Assembly: GCA_037367405.1 (NCBI GenBank)
Contig: JAZKJV010010746.1
Location: forward strand, 248,001-312,000
From: Ottelia alismoides
Taxonomy: Eukaryota > Streptophyta > Magnoliopsida > Alismatales > Hydrocharitaceae
Length of the DNA stretch: 64,000 nucleotides
Reading direction: 5' to 3'
Notes under the pieces: model-generated
Database searches by the model: none
What the model was told of the DNA's origin: nothing
The model's input: the letters and a program-made list of their open reading frames with translations, nothing else
Shown: positions 1 through 11,704 of the stretch, piece after piece
Layout: each line of letters starts with the position of its first letter
Position numbering within the stretch: the stretch's first letter is position 1
Made by a program: the position numbers and the translations under genes

Positions 1-340
1 TGTTGTATGACAACTGAAGGATCTTAGCCTCATTCTTCTTTTGTCCATATGCGGTATCCTACATGACCTTGGCAGTGGGTTTATTCACATCATTTCTCCA
101 TGATGAGAGTCCCGAAGAGCCAAATACACATCATCCTGCTTTTATAAAGCATTCTCCCCATTCTTATCTGTCCGCTTGACTGCGTCAAAATGCGCTCTTT
201 ATTACCGCATTGCATCGGGGTCAAAAACCGCATGGACTATAAGTCTATAACTCATATTTGGCCCCATTCATCTTCACGATGGGTGTTGTTCCCTTGAAGG
301 CACTAGACGAAGACAGAATATCACCCTTCCTTTCTGACTT
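1..340 (-). pseudogene. copia gag N-terminal fragment (element Z)
   Basis: Translation of the minus strand from 340 gives SERKGDI..., then AFKGTTPIVKMNGAKYEL, matching the conserved start of the gag proteins at 19997, 35503 and 43342 (FKG..PIVKMDGTNYELW). Further left, the equivalents of the KAMWDI...YG..KNE.KILQL block are readable around 1-100. The expected ATG is AAG at 338-340, so the start is lost. An in-frame stop follows the NYEL motif, and further shifts occur. Gag would form the virus-like particle; this copy cannot make it. The rest of gag lies outside the window. Confidence 0.8.
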
Positions 341-800
341 GGTGATAGGAGGGTCGAAAGGAAACTCAACTAGGTTAGTAGACCGATCTGAATGAGACTA
401 CACAAATATATATGGGATTGACTGTATGGGCATGCTCAAACAACAATCATCCCCTCCCATTCTAGATGGATCCGTTCTAGGGCCGGAAAGGTGATTTATA
501 GGTTTGAAATCACCTTTCGCCGATTAAAATCAGACCGAAAGGATCCTCGAACACTGAATCAATGGCAAAGGAAGACAGAAGGCCCTAAAAGGATCAAAAT
601 CGCTGGAGTGTGTACGACGATGCTGGGTAGCGCCTGGAGGTGGCGGTGGGAGGTGAGCGAGGCACACTACGATGCTCGGAGTGGCGCGCATGGGCACTGG
701 GTTGATGCGCGATGGTGTGCGTCGGCATTGGATGGGAGGCGACGGGTAGGATAGGGTGTGGGTACAAGTATTCTAGTCGCGGACCATCGTTCTAATACTG

Positions 801-945
801 TGTGGAAACCGAATAATGAACTGATTGATAATGAGGCCCCAGGGTTCTCTTATATAAAAGAGGAATCTAGTTGGGCAAGTTACATACTAGAGTTGAAAAG
901 AAAGAGAAGACATAAAAATAAGAAAAGATAAGATAGTTCTCAACA
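801..945 (-). repeat. 5' LTR of copia element Z
   Basis: A 145-bp LTR, TG...CA on the plus strand (TGTGGAAACC to TCTCAACA). The TATA region reads CTCTTATATAAAAGAG on the plus strand, close to self-complementary like the other LTRs here. A decayed primer-binding site (TCTAATACT, from TCTGATACCA) lies immediately left, as expected for a minus-strand element. Confidence 0.8.
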
Positions 946-1808
946 ACCACACCCTGTCGAGATAGTCTTCTTATTCGTGGGTGGAGAAGGCGCTCCAAAT
1001 GTGGTTTAGGGCTCCAGATGATGTTGCTCAATGATTTATGGGTTGCGCAAGAGGATGCTCATCACAGTCTTTGTTGAATGAATCTTTGAGATGACCGGAG
1101 GTGTTGAACATGTTTAAATAGTTTCTCTGTTTTTGCACGTTCTTAAGATATGATAGGGCGGCCATACTCGATTAAGATTCAGGCGCCTATTCTTGTGGAC
1201 GAAGGTGTTGGTTGGTACTTGAGTGTAGGCTTTGGGTGATGTTCTCGAACAAGAGGGGCTCTATTTTTGGGGTACTTGGGTTTGACTCACGGGGATCGCA
1301 TTGTACGCGTGTCGCTGGGGACAATGGTTGAATCTTGCGGTCTTAGGTGGGGATGGCGGAACTCAATGTCGATTCACTAGTGACAACAAAAGCTAGGTCA
1401 GGGCAGAGAACGACTCCCCCTCCTCGGCTTTCCTGATGATGAGTTGTACTCCAAGGTAGCGGGACTAAAGGCGTTGAACACATGTGTTTGATTTGGATCA
1501 GCGACAGAAGATTGATTTGCTTGTTTTTGCCGCATGTGGGTTATTGAAGATGATCTACTGATGTCGATCAAGTTGATTGCTAATCGGTGATGGTCACGAC
1601 TCAAAGGTCGATGGATTTAATTTGTATCGTGTACGGTAGAGAGCAAAGGTGTTTCATGCCTCCAGCTTCGTTAAGCAGCGGGATGTGGTCGTCCTCGAAG
1701 CCGACCACTATAAGACCCTGTCTCACAGCACACGATCGTCTACTCCGACCTTAAAATCTCGATGTGTAACTAACAAGGAGGAGGGAGGCGGATTAGGTCA
1801 GAGGTAGT
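946..1808. other. unassigned segment between two copia elements
   Basis: About 860 bp between the LTR of element Z and the broken end of element A. I see no conserved protein motif, LTR boundary or inverted repeat. The 68-residue frame at 1398-1604 (minus) has no recognisable feature. The left end follows an LTR directly, and the right end abuts integrase-RT linker sequence of A at the point where the IALRKPRR-type motif should begin. It may be the older insertion target or filler joined by deletion. Confidence 0.4.
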
Positions 1809-3027
1809 GAACCGAATAGCAATAGGGACATCAAGATCATCATTCACTATACTCGTCAGTTCACATTCCTCCTGCAAAGAAGAATCCTGCACATGCACTC
1901 TATCCGACCCATCGTTAGTAATAGCATCTGAACATACCTGAGGCGTGCTGGATGATTGTTGTGCAGCAAGAGCAGGACTCGACCGTCGTGTATAATATTT
2001 ATGTAATGGTAGGATATGTGGCTGTGGTGGTGGTGGTGATGGTGTTGGCGTGACAACCGGGACAAAAATGGATGGAGGTGGACTCAGAATAGGAGGAGGA
2101 ATATAGACGTCGTCATTAGACTTGGATGATGCCAACCTGTCAGCTGCAGGTGAGAAGTACATAACCGACTCAAAAAATGTAACATCAGCATTGACGGAAT
2201 ATTTCTTGTTTACAGGATCATAACAACGGTAGTCCTTCTGAGTCTGAGAGTAACCCACAAAGACACACTTGACAACTCTAGATGAGAGTTTGTCAAGTCC
2301 AGGAGACAACTGATGAACAAAAGCAACAATACCAAAGACACGAGGGGTAAGAGAAAATAATTCCTTGTCTGGAAAAATAACAGAAAGAGGATTTTTCTCA
2401 CTAAGTACCAAGGATAACATACGATTCGCAAGGTAACATGCTGTAAGAACGGTATCTCCCCAAAAAGAAATAGGTCTACAACTTTGTATAAGCAGAGTTC
2501 GAGTAATATCAAGAAGATGACGATGTTTCCTCTCTGCAACACCATTCTGTTGAGATGTGTAAGCACATGTGGTTTGATAAATAATGCCTTTTGTCGAAAA
2601 GAAATGGGAGAGAGAGCGAGTGCAAAACTCCAATGCATTGTACGTACGAACATATTTGACATGAGAGGAAAAAACATTCTGCACGTCAGTTATAAGATTT
2701 CTAATAACATCCCCTGCTTCAGATTTGTTCTTTAATAGAAATACCCACGACACAAGAAAAGTCATCAACTATAATAAGATAAAACCGGTGTCCCTGATGA
2801 TCAGGAACACGACTCGGACCCCAAATATCAACATGAAATAATTCAAACGGAGAGCTACTGCTCCGACATTGACGACTAGGGAAGCTAGCTCGATGGGGCT
2901 TTCCTAACTGACAGGCTTCACACCGAAAAGAAGAACTTGGAGAAATCTGAGGCAAGAGATGACGCATCTTCTGAAGCGGGAGGTGATCAAAGCGTAGATG
3001 CCAACTATACGGAGAGACTGATCCGGC
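1809..3027 (-). pseudogene. copia integrase (element A), RT missing
   Basis: Contains the pre-integrase HLRFDHLPLQKM and CEACQLGK motifs (zinc-binding His and Cys), then the catalytic core. The first Asp is present (FHVDIWGP). The second, normally in RTDNALEF, is Tyr (RTYNALEF, codon 2640-2642). The Glu is present (QQNGVAERKH). A frameshift near 2740 splits the core. The C-terminal domain (VKCVFVGYSQTQKDYRCYDP) is followed by a proline-rich linker (about 2040-2110), and homology ends near 1809. Integrase would insert the cDNA; this copy is catalytically dead by the Asp to Tyr change. Confidence 0.85.
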
Positions 3028-4417
3028 TCAGTAAGAGGAGATGCCAGCATAGGAATTCCTGACCAGACGATAAAGGTCATCCTGCTCAGAGCCACAACCA
3101 ATCACCCTGCCCGTTAGTATGTCCTGAAATATAAGAGAAGATGGGTCAAATATAGCACGACAGTGCAAATCCTTTGTAATTTGATTAATAGACAATAGAT
3201 TCATCGAGAAATCAGAGGCATGTAGAAGATTCTGTAAATGCATGGAAGGTGTCAATGTAATCTCCCCCTGTCCAACGATGGGGGAATGAGTCTCGTCAGC
3301 TATGACCACTGGCCGTCCAGGTGGAATGTCTCTGTATGACTCGAGCCTATCTCTGTCGCGACAAAGATGATGTGTTGCGGCGGAGTCCATAATCCAATCT
3401 GAGATATTAGGACATAATGTAAAAGCAGAAGCATTACCTGAGGTGCTGGCAGAGGTAGAAGTACTGGCAGATGCTGAAGCGGCAATATCTGAAGAACCTC
3501 CTGGAGAATCTGTAATTGCTGGAGGCATAATATCTTGCAATCTAGCCACGAACTCGTCAAACCGTTGATCTGAAGTAGATGCCGACGGGGATGCAACTTG
3601 CTCGGGTACTCGCGTTGAGGTTGGAAACCCATGCTTAGAATAACATGTATCCTCAGAGTGACCTGTGCGATGACAGAAGGTACATGGTTGGCGAAAACGA
3701 CCACCTCGACCACGAGGTCCACATCCACGGAAAGAAGACTGACCACCTCTCCCTCGCGACACAGGCTACACAACCATCGTCGAAGGTGATGGAGTAGAAG
3801 TATTGGAAGAGACAGAAATGCGACTAAGCCTCCGGTTAACTTCCTCCATAGAAGGAATGGTAGCATTGGCAAGTATCTGTGATCGGGCAGCATATTCAGG
3901 ATCAAGAATCGCGAGCAGTACCCCTACCATGGTAGCATTCCGAAAACATCTGTTGTTCAAGGGTGGTCGTGAGAGGTTTAGTACTGTAGAGTCTCTTAAA
4001 CATTTCCCGTAGGGATGTATACAAGGAATGCAGTGGCCGTCCATTCTGCTTCATGGTGAATATGTCATGCTGGAGCTGCAACATCTTCATCTCATTTCGC
4101 ACCTGCGAATAAGTGGCCGCCAGGATGTCCCACATCGCCTTAGCGGTGAGTTGATGGAGAACATCATTTGCAATCTCCATCGATAACGTGCCTGAGAGCC
4201 AGACCTTGGCATATGAATCATCAGCCTCCCACGAGGCATAGATCCCAGTCTTTGTTGTCGGTTCTTCTTCGGTAAGAATGTGCTTCTTACCGTTCGACTT
4301 CATGAGGCTCATGAACTGCATCGCCCAGAGCTCATAATTCGTCTCATCCATCTTGACTATTGACGCGAGACCTTTGAACGTGCCTATGAAGGGCATATCG
4401 ACTTTGTTTTCTGACAT
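3028..4417 (-). pseudogene. copia gag and protease (element A)
   Basis: Starts at ATG 4417 with MSENKVDMPFIGTFKG, then VKMDETNYELW. A frameshift near 3960 moves the reading to the next frame (residues NATMVGVLLAILDPEY), and a stop near 3766 precedes the basic SRGRGG stretch. The CCHC zinc knuckle is intact (CTFCHRTGHSEDTC, around 3650-3690). The protease site reads WIMDSAATHHLC: the aspartyl triad D-S-G is D-S-A, so activity is doubtful even without the frame breaks. The family norm is a single gag-pol frame; here at least three frames are needed. Confidence 0.85.
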
Positions 4418-4782
4418 ATCGACGAAGACGAAGAACTAGGATCCGTAGACCAAAAGAGGTGTCTACATAAACTGTATAGGATTTGAGTGCATATGTAGAC
4501 GCTACATACTCAAATCCATGTAGAGAGAGAGAGAGAGGCCAGCGGAGGAGTGGATGCTGCCATTGGAGAGGGTCGGGCGGGAGAGGGGCTCGGCGGTGGA
4601 GGTGGGACCCGGTGGTGGAGGAGGGGGGGCGGCGGCGTGGCGGGAGGAGGAGGGGTGGGAGGGGGTCGGCAGCAGCGAGGGGAAGGGTAGGGAAGGCGGC
4701 GGCGATGTCGAGAAGGAGAGAGGGGGGTCGGCAATAGGAAGGGTTAGGGTTTTAGGGTTAGGGTTTTGGCTGACTGATACCA
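4418..4782 (-). other. 5' leader of element A with primer-binding site and telobox-like repeats
   Basis: Untranslated leader between the LTR and the gag ATG. The primer-binding site complement is TGACTGATACCA at 4771-4782. Directly downstream in the transcript sense are repeated GGGTTAGGGTTT units (4741-4767, plus-strand reading), resembling plant telobox AAACCCTA sequences. The rest (4520-4740) is G-rich on the plus strand. The open frames in it on both strands (for example 4483-4817) are compositional artefacts. Confidence 0.6.
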
Positions 4783-4926
4783 TGTTGGTGGAAAAGAGTT
4801 ATCTATTTATTCCATAGAACCCTAGGCTCTCTTATATATAGAGGATCCATGGGTAAATTACATAAGAGGATATCAGGAAAATAAAAATAGAATAAACGAT
4901 ACACCGACTACATAATTATCTCTACA
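4783..4926 (-). repeat. 5' LTR of copia element A
   Basis: A 144-bp LTR: starts TGTTGGTGGAAAAG and ends TCTCTACA on the plus strand. The TATA region CTCTTATATATAGAGG lies mid-LTR. Ends and length match the 143-bp LTRs of element I. Confidence 0.85.
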
Positions 4927-4931
4927 ATAAG

Positions 4932-7900
4932 TCAATTTCAATGATGCTATGTAGATGTAGATTATTCCGATGCATTATTCGAGTCCTTCTCTAAGGATCT
5001 TGGATAGTCCAGATAATCAAACTATCAATACATCGGCTTATTGCATTATTGGCATTTATCCAACTCTTTGGATGTCATGGAAACCATAGAAGTGCAGTCA
5101 ACTTTTTGACTTTCCTTCTAACTTGGGTCCGACCCAAGCTTCCACTGCGCTCCCTTCATATATAAACAACCATTGCTTAAGGCAATGGATCTCTTATGTT
5201 GAATTCAAAGGATTTCAATATAAGAGTATTTCAAGATGTATACATGCTTCATTCAATTCATATAATATGAATATTATGAAGATTCATGAATGACTTGAGT
5301 ATAGACACTAGAATTATGACAATCATCGTATCTACATCAATTTAAACTCTTAAAGACTTTGGTTCAGGTAGGTACTCAAACATTTTGAGTACATCTTCTC
5401 ATGTCGAGCCACCATTCTACATAATGCAGTGAACCATATCATTCATGATTAAATGTTGAGAGCACATATGTATGCTAAAACATCTTCTTAGATTTTAAAG
5501 GATTATTTGACAATTACGATCATCATCAACATGATACTTCCAAAGCACACTCGATGAGAGATAAGATTATAGAGACATACAGACCCTATGTTGTTGTCCT
5601 ATTGTATATTTAATTGTCATTCCTCATTCTTATGAGGAAACTTTCACATTGCAACCACATACATTATATGTCCAACTAAGTACAATATCTTGATCATGGA
5701 TCCAATCCATGATAATGTACTGGTTATTATTGAGTATAGTTTTGAGTCGGTTTAATGGTGATTATCTGAAATGAGAAATTTGCATAAATATATATACACA
5801 CGTATTTTACTTTCATTTAGGAATTTTTATATCGAAGTTGTCTTGCCTTGTCGACACTGAAAGTTCATTCCCTTAATCACTTTCAATGCAAGAGATATAC
5901 TTACCACTATATCTCAAGCAAGATCTGGGATCTCCTTTCTTTTCTCTGTTATATCCCGATAATACGAGAACTTGCAACTCGGATAAAAAGAAACGGGAAC
6001 ACATTCTGCCTTCCAAGTCCAACTTGCATTTCCAATTTGGTCTTTAACACCAGGGCCCACCACCCCTAAGGTTATGTTGACTCGTTGTTAATTGAACCAA
6101 CCATCAACATGATTAGAACTTGTTATGCGCAATCCAATATCATCCTAATAATATGAGGACTCGATATTGGGGTCACAATGCATATGGCCTTCCTCTTTCG
6201 AGAAGCAAAGAGTCTGATCCAGATGTGCTTCTATGCAAGAACGGTCACTTCGGACAGGCGTCTCCTACACACAATCTCCGGCAATGGAACCCTTCGCCTT
6301 GACGACAGACTATAGATGTCACTTATGTGATCCTCCATATCATGTTCAAATTCTAATTAATTATTATGAATCGTATTCACATAATTAATTATTCCAAGGG
6401 AAATACTACTCTATTCATAATAGAGAGTTTAATTTTAATTGGATATAATTAATTTAATCATATTAAATCAATTATCAATCCAATCAATCAACTAACAAAT
6501 AATTTTTATCTATTACTTAAGGGATGGTATAATCTCAAAATACATATTATTCGAATTTTAATAATTAGAAAAATACATATTAATCGCTTCAAGCATTATC
6601 CTTTCCTTACCCGCTGTCATGGCCAGTACCGACAAATGTGGGATAGACCGCTCACGGAGCAACCTGCTACCTTAACGCTTCCCGACTATACACCATATCT
6701 GCCTCAGGTCAGGATAATACGATTTGATCATTTTGTATTTGAGATGATAATCAGTCTTTCAACCGAAGTTATACCATATAATATTTATCAAAACCATTTT
6801 GAATAATATTATAAGGAGATTCGCTAAACAAATCCCCAATCCTATTCAAGCATTAATGTTTGTTGTAATTGATGTGACCAATTGTAATTAAGATTATATC
6901 TAATCAATTTTGGTTAAGCTAATATCATTTAAGGAAATAATCATCATAAATATTTCACAAATATTCATCAATAAAAAATTAATCTTTAATTTATTTAATT
7001 TATTAAATGATAATCACAAGGTTCTTGATTAGGAAAGTAGTTTTAGCAGTGACCCTCACTAAAATTAGCATATATCAATCAATTTAAATCCAAATTACGT
7101 AAAATAAGTTTCCAAAGTTTGCTAATTTGATTCCTAACAGAATCCAATGATATTCGCACATTAACCGTAATTAGCTCTTTAATTACGTCAAGATTCACCA
7201 TCCCCGAAGCAGTGGATACATGTTCACTAAATGATCATAACTTGAGCAATTGGATTCCAAATCACGCAAACTCAAGTCCCACGGTTTCCTTATTTAATGA
7301 GGAACATTATCCAATGATAATTTCGTATTTTAACACTCTTAAACAGGGTAAAAAAAATCACAGAAAATAGGGTTGCGTGAACAAAATGCGATAAAACATC
7401 ACACAACAAAAAATGCCCAAGTCATTATGGATCATATCCAAAACCTCCAACCTATGGTTCTCATACCCCTTGAACACATGACGGAGGCGTGAGGATCGCA
7501 TCGTATGCAATCGGGAGCGACTAGTCACGATGAAACCACATGATCCAAGAACAATTCTCGGATTGTTTCATCTAAACCACAAACAAGTATTAGGTTTACC
7601 TCTTGAAGTATGGTTACGATTGAGTCTATAAATGAAGAGACCTCCTGTCTCAAGTCCGATCCGACAAAGGAGACTCTTGCGAGCGCGCTGATGAAACGCA
7701 TGCTCCTCGCAATCAATGTTGATGATCCAAGCCGTGAATCTCCTGATCTCGTCACACGATATCCGACGTCTTCTTCACGAGCGAGGCACACCGAAGGCGA
7801 CGGAGATCCATGAGCAAATGATTCAACAACATAACGACGACGACTCTCTCTAGGGCTCCATGGTGGACGGCCACAATGAGAGAGAGACGGCATGTCGAGA

Positions 7901-8643
7901 GAGAGAGCATTAGTTGTTGTCATCTAAAGAGAAAGGGTAGCCTCTTTTTTTATTGTATTTTAGGAGTCCGTGGATCTCAGTACATGGACAACACAAATCC
8001 AATGGTTCACATTGATTCGTGTTTCTTTTAATGCCATGATTTTGTTGTAAAAATACAACAATTAATTAATTTTAAATTAAAATATATTGAATAATAATCT
8101 ATCTAAATTAATTTTATTAAATCAATCTTCATTGGATAAATAGGAAGGAGGCAAGCCTCCTTCCATAAGAAGAAGGGGGACCACCACTCATTCCCTAAGG
8201 AGAGGATGGCCGTCCACCCTCTTCATATGGTATGGTGGCTCCTTCCAATTACATGAGAATTTATATCTCATGTGAATCTCTAATATTTGCAATAAACTTT
8301 TATTGCAAATTTATTTCACAAAAATAAATCCAATTTATTTTGTGAACATTGCATTCATGCCATTGGAAATTTGTGAATCACATTCACAACTCAAAATAAA
8401 ATGTAAATTACATTGTCAATTAAATATCCAATGTGAATCCAATTCATATCAACATTTAAGTTGTAAATGGTATTTACAAATAACTCTCTCATATATATTA
8501 TAAATCACATTTATAATATATATATATATATATATATATGAATCATATGGATATTGCTATCCACATTATTCATATCCATGATAATTAAATCACATTTAAT
8601 CATCTTGGATCTCTATTCTCATGTGCCCAAATAATATGAATCA
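4932..8643. other. A/T-rich unassigned DNA, no gene supported
   Basis: About 3.7 kb between elements A and C. It is A/T-rich apart from islands around 7440-7920. I find no conserved protein motif, LTR boundary or terminal inverted repeat. The 132-residue frame at 7525-7923 (minus) has no recognisable domain. Texture (short A/T blocks such as AATTAATTAT around 6350-6600 and 7000) resembles decayed LTR sequence, but no paired copy is visible. The right edge (8558-8643) shares an ATAATTAAATCACATTTAAT motif with the DNA right of element C, as expected if C inserted into a local repeat. Confidence 0.4.
8513..8539. repeat. AT/TA dinucleotide microsatellite
   Basis: Runs of alternating TA, about 27 bp, in the A/T-rich flank left of copia element C. 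Likely polymorphic; no function inferred. Confidence 0.9.
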
Positions 8644-8786
8644 TGTTGAGATAAAATTTATTTATAAGAAAAAGAGATCTCAGGGCTCTCTTATATAGGG
8701 GAAGAGCCATGGGTTAATTACATAAGTGATACCCCAAAAAAACATAAACTGTAAATATAAAACGGTGATAAATAAACATCTCAACA
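8644..8786 (-). repeat. 3' LTR of copia element C
   Basis: 143 bp, TGTTGAGATA to TCTCAACA on the plus strand, with the CTCTTATATAGGGGAAGAGC TATA region. The adjacent CTCCCCCTCAAG is the complement of the polypurine tract that primes plus-strand synthesis. Confidence 0.9.
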
Positions 8787-8799
8787 CTCCCCCTCAAGC

Positions 8800-9823
8800 T
8801 GGAGCATAAATATCAATCATGCTCAGCTTGGAACAACATCTCTGAAATGGACCTTTGTCCAGTGCCTTCGTGAAGATATCTGCAGTCTGATCTCCTGTAG
8901 AAACATGAGAGGTGGATATAAGGCCTTTCTGGATCATGTCTCTAATGTAGTGACAATCCACCTCGATATGCTTTGTCCGCTCATGAAAAACAGGGTTATT
9001 GGCTATAAATTAAGCTGCTTTATTATCACATAAAAGCTTCATAGGAAGAGAAACCTCAACGGTAAGGTCGGTTAATACTGATCTGACCCACTCATTTATG
9101 TAAATCCTTGTGCCATAGCCCTGTATTCAGACTCGGCACTAGATCTGGCCATCATAGTCTGCTTCTTGTTTTTCCATGAAACAAGTGAACTGCCTACAAA
9201 GATAGCAAAATCAGAAGTCGACTTTCTGTCCCTGGGACAACCAGCACAGTATGCATCTGCACATCCTGTCACCTCAAGTGATGCATCCCTACTGAACATA
9301 AGGCCAGATCCATGTGAAGTCTTTAAATACCTCAAGATCATGTGTACAGCATCCATATGTGCCTTCCTGGGTTGCTTCATGAATTGACTGACTTTGCTAA
9401 CTGCAAAAGCAATATCCGGCTTGGTAATGGTGGCGTATAGGAGCTTCCCAACAAGCTCTCTATATCTCCTCCTGTCAATTTCTTCGGTGTCTCGGTGTCG
9501 TCATCATACAATCTCATACTTGCATCCATAGGAGTAGAAGCAGGTTTGCACCCTGTCATGCCTATCTCAGATAGGAGGTCCATAACAAATTTCCTTTGAT
9601 TCATCACGAGTCCACGTTGATTCCTGGCGAACTCTAATCCAAGAAAGTAGCGAAGATTGCCAAGATCCTTAGTCAAAAACTGCTGACCAAGGAACTCCTT
9701 GGCGGTAAGAATACCCTGCTCATCATCTCCTGTAATGACAATATCATCCACATAAACAAGAATAGCCACGATCTCTAGGTGTCCTCTGTACAAAAAGTGA
9801 GTGGTCCGCAGTAGACTGCACAA
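8800..9823 (-). pseudogene. copia reverse transcriptase C-terminus and RNase H (element C)
   Basis: Begins with the RT catalytic loop ([15 protein letters not shown], Asp-Asp intact), followed by [16 protein letters not shown] and the [12 protein letters not shown] connection. A frameshift near 9480, after YDDDTE, breaks the frame. RNase H resumes at 9380 (SRDASLEVTGCADAYCAGCP, DRKSTSDFAIFVG, SSAESEYRAMAQ). The CADADYAGCP motif reads CADAYCAGCP. From 9095 to 8800 the remainder ([20 protein letters not shown]) is readable only in other frames. Confidence 0.85.
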
Positions 9824-11011
9824 ACCACTTTTTCTTTATCAACTCCGATAGCTTTTGATACCAAGCTCTCGGACTCTGCAGCAGGCCATAAATCGCATTG
9901 TGAAGACGACACACCTTCTGAGACTCCCCCTCAGTAGCAAATCCTGGCGGTTGTTGCATATATACTTCCTCTTGGAGATCCCCATAGAGAAAGGCATTTT
10001 TGACATCAAGTTGATACAGAGGCCAGTCCCTGGAAACAGCAACAGATAGCAGAATGCATAGTGTTGAATGTCTTGCTACTGGAGAGAAGGTGTCCTGATA
10101 ATCCACCCCATAGGTTTGGGTGAATCCCCGAGCCACAAGCCTTGCTTTGAATCGGTCGACACTGCCATCGGCCCTTCGCTTGACCGTAAATATCCATTTG
10201 CAGCTCACAATAGATGCTCCTGGTGGAGGTGAAACAATGCTCCATGTGCCACGTGATCGCAGAGCCGCCATCTCTTCTTCCATAGCAAGGCGCCATCTAC
10301 TGTCCTGGAGCACCTCCTGATACGTACGTGGGATAGTAACAACAGATAGTCCCACTATAAACTTCTTGTACTCTTCTGACAGATGTCCAAAGAAACATGT
10401 GCAACCATTGGGCAAGTAGCACATTGGCGACGAGGTTTCCTTAGAGCAATCGGTATTTCCAGGTCATCAGCCTCACCGTCTTCTGGAATTAACTCTTCAT
10501 GTTCATTAATAAAATCTCCAGTGCCATCAGTAGAAATAATATGTTCTTGACATACCTGAGGCATGGTGGATGATGTGTTAGGCGCATGAGCAGAGGGGCA
10601 AGTAGAAGACCTGCGAGTATAAACATGGGGTAAGAATGTAGACTCCTTGGGAGGAGGTGGAGGTGGCGGTGGGGGCGGTGGTGTAGGTGGTGAAGATCGC
10701 GGGACATCACGAGGAGCAGATGGAGGTAGAGGAACCACAACATCTTCTCTGGGTCCAGTATGAGACAACCTGTCACCTGTAGGAGAGAAATACATAATAG
10801 ATTCGAAGAATGTAACATCAGCGCTGACATAGTATTTTCTCCCAACAGGATCAAAACATCTATACCCTTTTTGGGTATGAGAATAACCAACAAAGACACA
10901 TTTGACAGCTCTTGGTGAGAGCTTGTCACGGCCAGGAGTAAAGTCATGGACAAAAGCAACCGATCCAAAAACACGAGGTGTAAGTGTGAAGAGTTCCTTC
11001 TCGGGAAACAT
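9800..11011 (-). pseudogene. copia integrase C-terminus, proline linker and RT N-terminus (element C)
   Basis: From 11011: PRVFGSVAFVHDFTPGRDKLSPRAVKCVFVGYS..., the integrase C-terminal domain, ending in FFESIMYFSPTGDRLS. A run of prolines (around 10660-10685) follows, then IPIALRKPRRQC. A shift near 10400 separates it from RT ([73 protein letters not shown]). Another shift near 9790 precedes the YVDD loop. RT copies RNA to cDNA; three frames are needed here. Confidence 0.85.
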
Positions 11012-11700
11012 AATCGAGAAGGGACTCTTCTATCCAAGAATAGCGAATGGCATGCGACTTACCAAGTAACAGGCGGTTAAGGCGGCATCCCCCCCAGAAA
11101 GAATGAGGTGTACTACTGTGAATCAACAAGGTCCTCGTGATGTCTAAGAGGTGACGATGTTTGCGTTTTGCAACCCCATTTTGTTGTGATGTATAAGTGC
11201 AGGAAGTCTGATGAACTATACCCAGAGACTGGAGAAATTCTGCCAAATGAAGAGTAGAAAATTCCAAAGCATTGTCGGTACGAATGTATTTGACTTTAGC
11301 AGAAAAAATGTTGTTGATCTCAATTAGAAACGTTTTAATTATAGCACCTGCTTCAGACTTATGTTTAAGTAAGAAAACCCAAGAAAGTTTAGAATAATCA
11401 TTAACAACAACAATATGAAATCTATGCTCCTGATGATCAGGAACACGACTTGGACCCCAAATGTCAAAATAAAACAACTCAAAGGACCGACTACTACTAC
11501 GACTTGGACGACTCGGAAAGGAGGAGCGATGGTGTTTCCCAAGCTGACAAGCTTCACAATCCAAAGTAGTACGAGTAGATAGTTGCGGGAGAACACATAT
11601 CATCTTTTGGAGAGGAAGGTGGCCAAAGCGAAGATGCCACAGAAAAGGCGAAGCAGATCCAGAGGGAATAGAGGCCACCCCAGCACATGATTGAGCAACA
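11012..11700 (-). pseudogene. copia integrase core (element C), catalytic Glu changed to Lys
   Basis: Pre-integrase HLRFGHLPLQKM and CEACQLGKHHRSSF precede the core. The two Asp residues are present (YFDIWGP and RTDNALEF). The third catalytic residue in QQNGVAERKH is Lys (GVAKRKH, codon AAA at 11166-11168). The N-terminal zinc-binding residues look intact. The frame runs from 11678 to about 11080, where a shift (SFWGG instead of SFWGDAVLTACHL) breaks it. Without the Glu the D,D,E active site cannot work. Confidence 0.85.
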
Positions 11701-11704
11701 AGTT

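Larger units (their letters stand above)
1..945 (-). mobile_element. Ty1/copia element Z, 5' portion, cut by window edge
   Basis: Read on the minus strand this is a 5' LTR (801-945), a degenerate primer-binding site, a leader and the first third of gag, which continues left out of the window. The LTR belongs to the same subfamily as those at 14980-15122 and 36851-36995: all share a GGGCCTCAT- or TGAGGCC-like stretch next to the TATA region. The open frame at 491-754 lies in the leader and shows no family resemblance. The element is dead: the gag start codon is lost and stops are present. The flank after the LTR is ACCAC (946-950); the partner duplication is outside the window. Confidence 0.85.
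1809..4926 (-). mobile_element. Ty1/copia element A, 3'-truncated
   Basis: On the minus strand: 5' LTR (4783-4926), primer-binding site (TGGTATCAGTCA as complement of 4771-4782), GC-rich leader with telomere-like repeats (4741-4767), gag, protease and integrase. The homology stops near 1809, inside the linker that precedes reverse transcriptase. RT, RNase H, polypurine tract and 3' LTR are absent. Gag and pol are in several frames. The flank after the LTR is ATAAG (4927-4931), with no partner visible because the 3' end is missing. The LTR resembles that of element I (56594-61889), as do its protein segments. Confidence 0.9.

Noticed and set aside
4741..4767. Interstitial telomere
   Set aside because: Only two to three imperfect GGGTTTAG-like units, and the same motif recurs in other copia leaders, so it belongs to the element, not to chromosome-end DNA.
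4483..4817. Overlapping open frames on both strands near the element A LTR
   Set aside because: They lie in the GC-rich untranslated leader between the gag ATG and the primer-binding site.
7525..7923. 132-residue open frame on the minus strand in the A/T-rich region
   Set aside because: No recognisable domain, no supporting splice or start context. It lies in a local GC-richer island where long frames arise by chance.
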